A stretch of DNA of 62,584 nt from a virus. The notes beneath the pieces are model-generated. The model saw only the letters and a program-made list of their open reading frames with translations, searched no databases and was not told the DNA's origin. The position numbers and the translations under genes were made by a program. The stretch covers positions 1 to 62,584 of IMG/VR virus record IMGVR_UViG_3300013119_000806. One strand, given 5' to 3'. This document shows positions 58,901 through 62,584 of the stretch, piece by piece (the stretch's first letter is position 1; every line of letters starts with the position of its first letter).

Positions 58901-59585
58901 TGAGGAGAACAAGGAGGCAATTGAGGGCAAAGAGGAGCTTTTGCAACAAATTGTAGCCCTCGACATCGACATTCAGGCTGGGGAGACGGAATTAGGCCGT
59001 TGCGACACTAAAATCCTTGATTTGGTGAAGTCTCACGGCTCTTTGGAGCAGCAAATCGTCCAAATCGCCGAAAAGAAAGCAGAATTGCTTGATTTACGTG
59101 AGAAATACACTGCATACGACCTTATGATGCGGGTTTTACACCCAAACGGCGTCTCCTACCAGGTTATCAAGTCTTTGTTGCCCCTTATCAACGACGAGAT
59201 CAACAAAGTGCTCGCAAATGTCGCAGAGTTCCAAATTTTGATGTCTGCGGACGGCAAGAAGCTCGATGTCCAGATCAAACACCCCAAATATGAGCCCCGA
59301 GCGATTGAGATGGCTTCGGGAGCCGAAAAGTCGCTTGCTGGTTTAGCATTACGCATCGCCCTAACAAATGTGAGCACTCTCCCTCGTCCGTCCATTATGA
59401 TCTTGGACGAGCCAGCCACAGCCCTCGACGACGAAGGCATGGTCGGCTTCGCTCGTGTCTTGGATCTTTGCAAGTCCTATTACGACAAGGTGATCCTCAT
59501 CACCCATCTCCAAGCCTTAAAAGACTCAGCAGACTGCTCCATCGACATCGAACGCCGAGGAAGCTTTGCCTACATCAGTCAATAA
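55965..59585 (+). CDS. Fused Mre11-Rad50 (gp47-gp46) recombination nuclease with intein, 1206 aa precursor
   Basis: The N-terminal 350 residues are an Mre11/SbcD/gp47 metallophosphoesterase: AHISDIHIY (D12, H14), SGDIFHVKG, VGNHDCL and GDIHES. Residues 385-408 begin the Rad50/gp46 ATPase with Walker A GPNRSGK, interrupted by an intein (409-560), then SSVLDTLLY. Long coiled coils follow (about 640-1000) with a hook-like CNDGYPTC, then the signature ASGAEKSLAGLALRIAL and Walker B SIMILDEPATALDD. Minus the intein it has 1054 residues. In T4 and in bacteria these are two genes; here they are one frame. It would process DNA ends for recombination-dependent replication. Confidence 0.9.
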   Translation: MKKTLTIAHISDIHIYNRRYHKEFLQVANKLYTKIVKQRPDHILISGDIFHVKGTMSPEAVQIAGDFFRSLADLAPTIVTVGNHDCLQSNLGRLDSISPIISALDHPDLTYAKYTQIIELSEDYDLTILGILDENEWENVKPRDNGKTHLVTFHGSVTGVTSDTGWVLDHGDIDFEVLTQYDYGLLGDIHESQSVNEDERFRYAGSLCQNNHGEKNNKGYLLWRFGIGDEWQCSHHHIPNPKPFMTIELTEKGNLPRSANPPEGARLRIVANHLISLDKIRKSMDVARSKFNPESLAFVNKAGTKKSDVNLDGITNTENLRDPKVQQQFIGDYLKDYDPDPDTLKRVFELNGRLNTLTNIDADIMRNVRWNLQSVEWDNTFNYGKRNKVNYEKLDGVVGLFGPNRSGKCVDKNTLIEVEYDAEQIRRLLGYLPDKMKKMMTIGEVYEIFLKHGSRLGMKVSTPYGYRKIEACAITAKQSKIMRVTTQGGKTLDTSPDHLIKTKNGQFQSVVRLLPGDIIQTITGNDAVLSTEMLPHTDDLYDIQVAGEEQYYSNGIVSHNSSVLDTLLYCLYNTTSKNNRKNFNIINQTQPYCSARAKIEANGKIYTIERKSEKYEKKLKGHITLEAKTYVEFSVEDPSTGETTNLNGADRNATDKEIRKIFGTIDDFLLTSMSSQMDGLRFINEGSTERKKILARFLDLEIFENKFKVAKDESVDIRALLKKYEENTFDEDTLTLTQQLATNEQERENQRSKCDTIKGNIATLTTTRQDIQSKLDAVPIRHINIAQERQSYTTTHKQITTLAGQLGSTMKQKLDLLTSISRQQKERDEINEEELTTKFEELEKYEKQKQALTAGISKAEHELKILSKSTKVLGDVPCNDGYPTCPLLKNAHTAKQKTEKINKGLMMHKDSLENLVKNIDLMNPERLRRERVALVTLSDSIAADQRSLSERELRIEKMKVENLSLDSKLKEIQGRIATYEENKEAIEGKEELLQQIVALDIDIQAGETELGRCDTKILDLVKSHGSLEQQIVQIAEKKAELLDLREKYTAYDLMMRVLHPNGVSYQVIKSLLPLINDEINKVLANVAEFQILMSADGKKLDVQIKHPKYEPRAIEMASGAEKSLAGLALRIALTNVSTLPRPSIMILDEPATALDDEGMVGFARVLDLCKSYYDKVILITHLQALKDSADCSIDIERRGSFAYISQ
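57189..57644 (+). mobile_element. Mini-intein in the Rad50 P-loop, 152 aa
   Basis: It runs from Cys409 (CVDKNTLIEVEYD) to Asn560 in GIVSHN, with Ser as the first C-extein residue. Block B is LDTSPDHLIKT and block F is DLYDIQVAGEEQYYSNG. There is no LAGLIDADG or HNH insertion, so it is a splicing-only mini-intein that has lost its endonuclease. Removal restores GPNRSGKSS, the intact Walker A. The host protein cannot bind ATP until it splices, so splicing could act as a control. Confidence 0.93.
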
Positions 59586-59605
59586 CCGGCAACAAAAGGA
59601 AACCT

Positions 59606-59633
59606 TGACAAAGCCATAGAAGGTGCTATTCTG
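59606..59633 (+). promoter_or_regulatory. Sigma70-type early promoter
   Basis: TTGACA (59606-59611), a 16-base spacer and TATTCT (59628-59633) precede the ATG at 59652 with the ribosome site AGAAGGAG. A GGCAACAAAA copy lies just upstream (59589-59598). Confidence 0.85.
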
Positions 59634-59651
59634 AGGTAGAAGGAGAACAAC

Positions 59652-59951
59652 ATGAGCGGAGGACACTGGGATTACGTACAATACCGACTTACTGACGTCA
59701 TCGATGAACTGAAAGGAATCGTCAGCGGGGAGATCAAGACAACCGATTGGAGCACGGGCGAGGAGGTCCTTGAACGAGACAACTATACACAGGTGACCCT
59801 CGAAGCGTTCAAGCGAGCGACCAAAGCCATCGAGATCGCCCAGACACACATCCAACGCATCGATTGGCTCTTGTCGGGCGATGACTCTGAGGAGAGTTAC
59901 TATAGGCGTCTTCATACGGAGTTAGAGAAGTTCGAAAATGACAAAGTATAA
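59652..59951 (+). CDS. Small conserved hypothetical protein (MSGGHWDY type), 99 aa
   Basis: The opening MSGGHWDYVQYRLTDVIDEL is a small-protein type found in several phages and bacteria; no function is known to me. Two helical stretches follow (VTLEAFKRATKAIEIAQTHI near 47-66 and SYYRRLHTELEKFEN near 82-96), giving a compact helical protein. It has a strong promoter and ribosome site, so it is probably an early protein. The next gene starts inside its last codons. Confidence 0.75.
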   Translation: MSGGHWDYVQYRLTDVIDELKGIVSGEIKTTDWSTGEEVLERDNYTQVTLEAFKRATKAIEIAQTHIQRIDWLLSGDDSEESYYRRLHTELEKFENDKV

Positions 59952-60132
59952 AGCGGGCGACCTAGTGGTGTGGGAGACCCTGAACGACCTCCAAGACGAG
60001 GAGACGACCCTCTTGACTGGTTTGGTCGTAGAAACAAACCTAGACAACCCCGACCTCACCAAGGTGTTGTTCCCTGGTGAAGAGTCATTTTGGCTCCCGA
60101 CTATGGATTTGATATTAGTTAGTAAAACTTGA
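59938..60132 (+). CDS. Small hypothetical protein with GDLV opening, 64 aa
   Basis: Not recognised. It begins MTKYKAGDLVVW, the opening shared by the 62315 protein (MPFQPGDLVKM) and by a 13-codon remnant at 61318 (MRAGDLVIVH). This pattern suggests a small beta-barrel (SH3-like) protein family. The end is strands with WLPTMDLILVSKT. It overlaps the preceding gene by 14 bases. Confidence 0.65.
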   Translation: MTKYKAGDLVVWETLNDLQDEETTLLTGLVVETNLDNPDLTKVLFPGEESFWLPTMDLILVSKT

Positions 60133-60167
60133 AGACCCTCGACTAATTAGTGAGTGGAGGGCAACAA

Positions 60168-60782
60168 ATGAAAAAGATGCTAAATGAGTGGAAGAGTTAT
60201 ATGGAAGAGAAGGTAGAACTCCCACAAGGGGAGTGGACCGAAGTCACTCCTGCCGAAATTAGATCTACAAAGGGCGACGAAGAAGTTGACCTCACCCAAG
60301 AACTATTCAAGTTGATCCAGAATGCCTACTCTTCCATCGGTGGGAACTTCAAGTACTCCTCCCCGGGCGACGTACCAGGCAAAGAAGATGTCTGGGGACT
60401 TCTCGATATAGATGGCGACGACACCCCGGATGCCCTCCGTGGCGGAAAGTCCGGACCTCACGGGACAAAGCTGACCCTAGCGGGACACAACGGAGCAAAG
60501 GAAGCCGTGGCTGCTTATCTTCAGAGAACTGCCGACCTCCTAAAACAACCAGGCAACTATGCCGAAATGAGCAAAGCAATCGCCCACATTATGATGACGA
60601 GACATGGTGTCCCCTTCGTCGGGTCTCCCGAGCAGGTCCAGCGTGTCCTTGGTCCCACCCGCCCCATCGAGTGGGTGGGGCTCAACCCAAACGGAAAGTA
60701 CCCAGAGTATCCGGGTTGGTACAAGAGAGAGATCGCAGGACGCAAGGGTGAGATGAAGATAATGCTCGGAATGCTCAAATAA
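60168..60782 (+). CDS. Hypothetical protein, 204 aa
   Basis: I use the ATG at 60168 because GGAGGG lies six bases upstream; an in-frame GTG at 60150 is another option. No family is recognised. The N terminus is helical and charged (KKMLNEWKSYMEEK). A Gly/Asp-rich part (DIDGDDTPDALRGGKSGPHG) follows, then a helical region with YAEMSKAIAHIMMTRHGVPF and PIEWVGLNPNG. The Asp-rich segment may bind a divalent metal. It lies among early-type genes. Confidence 0.6.
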   Translation: MKKMLNEWKSYMEEKVELPQGEWTEVTPAEIRSTKGDEEVDLTQELFKLIQNAYSSIGGNFKYSSPGDVPGKEDVWGLLDIDGDDTPDALRGGKSGPHGTKLTLAGHNGAKEAVAAYLQRTADLLKQPGNYAEMSKAIAHIMMTRHGVPFVGSPEQVQRVLGPTRPIEWVGLNPNGKYPEYPGWYKREIAGRKGEMKIMLGMLK

Positions 60783-60785
60783 GTC

Positions 60786-60813
60786 TTGACTCTCAGCCAC
60801 CTTGTGGTATTGT
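60786..60813 (+). promoter_or_regulatory. Sigma70-type promoter with hairpin leader
   Basis: TTGACT (60786-60791), a 16-base spacer and TATTGT (60808-60813) are seen. The leader has a small hairpin (GGGAGA with TCTCCC around 60823-60838) and the ribosome site AAAGGA before the ATG at 60854. Confidence 0.7.
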
Positions 60814-60853
60814 AGTCAAGCGGGGAGATGGTCTCCCACCGAAAAGGATCCAG

Positions 60854-61321
60854 ATGAAAATTGTCTATCTTCACGGCATGCTAAGCAGTCCCGATAGTTC
60901 CAAGGCATCAGCATTGCGAGAGGCGGGACACGAAGTGTTTGCCCCTGCGCTCCCTAAGGATAGTTGGGATGTGAGTATGATGCTCGCCCAGCGAGCCATT
61001 GACGAAGAGGATCCCGATGTCGTTGTTGCCTCTTCCCGAGGTGGTGCTTTGGCCCTCAACATCAACACGGGTCGCCTCCCTCTTATTTTGATTGCTCCGG
61101 CGTGGAACAAGTTTGGACACCAGAGTCCCGAGGTGTTGGAGCGGATCAACTCTTGTCACATCACGCTCCTCCATTCCCCTTGCGACAATGTCGTATCCTA
61201 CGAGGACAGCCTTGTCGCCAGCGCCCACCTTCTCAATTCTGTGTTGATTCCAGTCGGTTCCGAACACAGAATGAACGACCAGTTAGCCATCCGTGCGATG
61301 CTGGATGCGGTGTTCCTATGA
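60854..61321 (+). CDS. Alpha/beta hydrolase (YqiA-like small esterase), 155 aa
   Basis: Starts MKIVYLHGMLSSPDS, the usual strand and oxyanion loop of small alpha/beta hydrolases. The nucleophile elbow is ASSRGG with S61. The segment LILIAPAWNKFG follows, then the acid and catalytic His (GSEHRMND near 135-141). It resembles YqiA/YcfP-type bacterial esterases. A substrate is unknown; a metabolic or host-takeover role is possible. It has its own host-type promoter. Confidence 0.8.
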   Translation: MKIVYLHGMLSSPDSSKASALREAGHEVFAPALPKDSWDVSMMLAQRAIDEEDPDVVVASSRGGALALNINTGRLPLILIAPAWNKFGHQSPEVLERINSCHITLLHSPCDNVVSYEDSLVASAHLLNSVLIPVGSEHRMNDQLAIRAMLDAVFL

Positions 61322-61359
61322 GGGCAGGAGATCTCGTAATAGTTCATTCGCCCATTTGA
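61318..61359 (+). pseudogene. 13-codon remnant of a GDLV-type small gene
   Basis: The ATG overlaps the hydrolase stop (ATGA). It reads MRAGDLVIVHSPI and then stops. The opening matches the 59938 and 62315 genes. It is probably the start of a gene whose remainder was lost, perhaps when the adjacent RNA element arose. It may instead be a true short peptide. Confidence 0.45.
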
Positions 61360-61390
61360 AGTTGAGTTAGTTTCCGGCACATAGAAAAAA

Positions 61391-61520
61391 GATAGATTGC
61401 GCTAGGTGAGAGACACACAGGGTTCTACTGATCTGAAAAGTATATACGACCCGACGATGCATAATGAGAGATTAGGAAGGCACGTCATTCACTGGTTCAA
61501 ATCCAGTAGCGCAATCTATC
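61391..61520 (+). ncRNA. Possible structured tRNA-like RNA with a 14-bp terminal helix
   Basis: GATAGATTGCGCTA (61391-61404) is perfectly complementary to TAGCGCAATCTATC (61507-61520), enclosing 102 bases. Just inside the 3' arm is a canonical tRNA T arm, ACTGG-TTCAAAT-CCAGT (61491-61507). A normal D arm or 7-base anticodon loop was not found, and there is no encoded CCA. It could be a degenerate tRNA, a tRNA-like RNA of the bacterial Y RNA kind, or another stable phage RNA. The gap 61360-61522 has no protein gene. Confidence 0.6.
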
Positions 61521-61522
61521 AC

Positions 61523-61529
61523 CTATTTA
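61523..61529 (+). promoter_or_regulatory. CTATTTA motif beside an early promoter
   Basis: CTATTTAT starts two bases after the RNA element and two bases before a TTGACA -35 box. It could give late transcription of the 61576 gene on top of early transcription. Confidence 0.5.
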
Positions 61530-61530
61530 T

Positions 61531-61558
61531 TTGACAAAGGCACAAACCGTGCTATTAT
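61531..61558 (+). promoter_or_regulatory. Sigma70-type early promoter
   Basis: TTGACA (61531-61536), a 16-base spacer and TATTAT (61553-61558) precede the ATG at 61576 with the ribosome site AGAGGAAAG. Confidence 0.85.
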
Positions 61559-61575
61559 GACGCAGAGGAAAGAGT

Positions 61576-62313
61576 ATGAGAATTCTATTAGCAAGCGACA
61601 TACACAACGAGCATCACAATGACCTTCCCCAATTCATCAGCCAACTAGACAAGACGGTTGATGTGTTGGTGTTAGCGGGTGACATTGATAGTCATGAGAT
61701 GATCGGCGAGACGCTGGGTGCTTTTAGCGAAGCATTCAAGAGTGTAGTTTATGTACCAGGCAACCATGAAGCATTTGGGACAACCCCGACGAAACTTCAC
61801 GAGGTCCTGTTGGACGCCGAAGAATTCAACATCAATCTTCACTATCTCCATCCGGAGGATCCAGAGGTCACTATCGACGGACAGCATTTCCTCGGTTCAA
61901 CTCTGTGGTATCCAGACCTTCCCGACAACTTCGCCCACAAGTCCCGAATGGCGGATTTTCGCTATATCGAGGAGTTTGAGCCGTGGGTCTATCAGCAGAA
62001 CGCCAAGTTTATGGAGAACTTGCGAGAGTTGGCTACCAGCGACAGCATCATCGTGTCGCACCACCTTCCCTCATATGACTGCGTAACGCCATTTTGGAGG
62101 AACAGCGGACTCAACAGGTTCTTTGTCTCAGAGTGCAAGAAGGAGATCGAAGAAATCCAGCCCAAATATTGGCTCCATGGGCATTCTCATACGAAGAGCG
62201 AGGTTCTCTTGGGAGAGACAAGGGTGGCTCTGGCACCGAGAGGCTACCCAAATGAGAGGTCATATAACGACCTATCTCTCTCCTATGACCCTAACTTCAT
62301 TATAGAGGTATGA
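61576..62313 (+). CDS. Calcineurin-like metallophosphoesterase, 245 aa
   Basis: The five motifs of the family are visible: LLASDIHNEHH (D8, H10), VLAGDIDSH, YVPGNHEAF, VSHHLPS and LHGHSHT. This is a two-metal phosphoesterase; candidates are nucleotide, protein phosphate or RNA end targets. It is not part of the Mre11 fusion and lacks a DNA-binding extension. It follows a strong early promoter, so it may act early against host metabolism. Substrate unknown. Confidence 0.88.
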   Translation: MRILLASDIHNEHHNDLPQFISQLDKTVDVLVLAGDIDSHEMIGETLGAFSEAFKSVVYVPGNHEAFGTTPTKLHEVLLDAEEFNINLHYLHPEDPEVTIDGQHFLGSTLWYPDLPDNFAHKSRMADFRYIEEFEPWVYQQNAKFMENLRELATSDSIIVSHHLPSYDCVTPFWRNSGLNRFFVSECKKEIEEIQPKYWLHGHSHTKSEVLLGETRVALAPRGYPNERSYNDLSLSYDPNFIIEV

Positions 62314-62314
62314 G

Positions 62315-62458
62315 ATGCCCTTCCAACCAGGCGACCTCGTGAAAATGAAGCGAGATAAATACCACCGGCTAGGAACCTACGGAGGGCTGACCCCGAAGGG
62401 TGAAGTTGGGCTTGTTTTGAAGATTGGCACAGCGCTTGATATTGAACCCTTATGTTAA
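62315..62458 (+). CDS. Small GDLV-type protein, 47 aa, possibly frame-shifted
   Basis: Begins one base after the previous stop with MPFQPGDLVKMKRDKYH and ends after LKIGTALDIEPLC. The sequence continues sensibly in the -1 frame (see the next entry), as if one gene of about 67 codons were split. The opening is like that of the 59938 protein. No function is known. Confidence 0.6.
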   Translation: MPFQPGDLVKMKRDKYHRLGTYGGLTPKGEVGLVLKIGTALDIEPLC

Positions 62459-62514
62459 TCAATAATATTGTTTATTCCCCGGAAGAGTGGGAATTCGTGG
62501 AGGAAGAGAAGTGA
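62452..62514 (+). CDS. Short overlapping frame, possible C-terminal half of the 62315 gene
   Basis: An ATG at 62452 opens MLINNIVYSPEEWEFVEEEK (20 codons), overlapping the 62315 stop. The acidic EEWEFVEEEK ending is typical of the ends of small phage proteins of this type. Either a frameshift joins the two frames or a deletion has split the gene. Confidence 0.4.
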   Translation: MLINNIVYSPEEWEFVEEEK

Positions 62515-62584
62515 AAATCACAGAAAAAGAGTTCGAAGCAATTGAATTAGCACTCTATGCTGCTGCCGAGGAAGGGGTGCTTCT
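62511..62584 (+). CDS. Start of a hypothetical gene, cut by the window end
   Basis: A GTG start overlaps the preceding stop (GTGA) behind GGAGGAAGAGAA. The visible 24 residues (KITEKEFEAIELALYAAAEE) are helical and acidic. The 3' part lies beyond the window. Not recognised. Confidence 0.65.
   Translation, partial: MKITEKEFEAIELALYAAAEEGVL

Noticed and set aside
61102-61359. Other-frame open frame across the hydrolase end
   Set aside because: It lies mostly in the well supported hydrolase gene in another frame, has no ribosome site and looks like no protein.
1-62584. CRISPR array or prophage attachment sites
   Set aside because: No regularly spaced repeats with unique spacers and no integrase or att-like duplications were seen. 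The repeats at 12616-12746 have no spacers. The Cas4-like nuclease at 16489 stands alone.

Overview
The window is part of the genome of a large tailed phage with a contractile tail (a T4-related myovirus). The evidence is a GPW/gp25-type baseplate wedge protein (28716-29117), a gp6/baseplate-J-type wedge protein (29148-30935), a T4 gp55-type late sigma factor (20657-21442), a DnaG-like primase with zinc finger and TOPRIM, a PIN-PhoH ATPase, Mre11/Rad50 (gp47/gp46) recombination functions, a RuvC-like nuclease, phage tRNAs, and no bacterial housekeeping genes. Almost every gene lies on the + strand, with ATGA/TAATG overlaps. The host cannot be named from the sequence. Tail-fibre modules, LamG domains and many virion proteins of unknown function suggest an environmental, possibly aquatic, phage.

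Layout. 1-1130: cluster of six tRNAs (Arg, Thr, Gly, Ala, Ser, Glu) with an HNH endonuclease gene inside it, closed by a terminator. 1150-2431: Smr-domain protein, M15 endolysin, a small protein and an RNase H-like DUF458 protein. 2481-9154: tail-fibre and appendage genes with LamG and repeated fibre modules. 9204-12544: small coiled-coil proteins, a two-domain nucleotidyltransferase (ligase-like KxDG part plus an HxGH adenylyltransferase part) and an acidic protein. 12563-13119: a sigma70-type promoter, a tandem repeat array, a complete phage-encoded tmRNA and its terminator. 13171-21686: PIN-PhoH with a bifunctional intein, metallopeptidase, Fe-S RecB-like nuclease, two glycosyltransferases, small proteins and the late sigma factor. 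21687-53396: a long virion block with a cell-wall-degrading hub protein, baseplate wedges, a 3406-residue structural protein and many unassigned virion proteins. 53393-62584: RuvC-like nuclease, then early-type genes (primase, a fused Mre11-Rad50 protein carrying a mini-intein in its P-loop, small proteins, an alpha/beta hydrolase, a metallophosphoesterase) behind host-type promoters, plus an unusual tRNA-like RNA element at 61391-61520.

Regulation is partly readable. Host-type promoters (TTGACA, 16-17 bp, TATTAT-like) precede the primase, the 59652, 60854 and 61576 genes, the metallopeptidase gene and the tmRNA. A different short motif, CTATTTA without a -35 box, sits about 20-35 bases upstream of most structural gene blocks and is the best candidate for the late promoter read by the gp55-like sigma. 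The most unusual items are the tmRNA with its promoter-like repeat array, the 14-bp-helix tRNA-like RNA, the Mre11-Rad50 fusion with an intein in Walker A, the class-3-type intein in PhoH, the ligase/adenylyltransferase fusion, and a recurrent GGCAACAAAA motif found in all reading frames and between genes.
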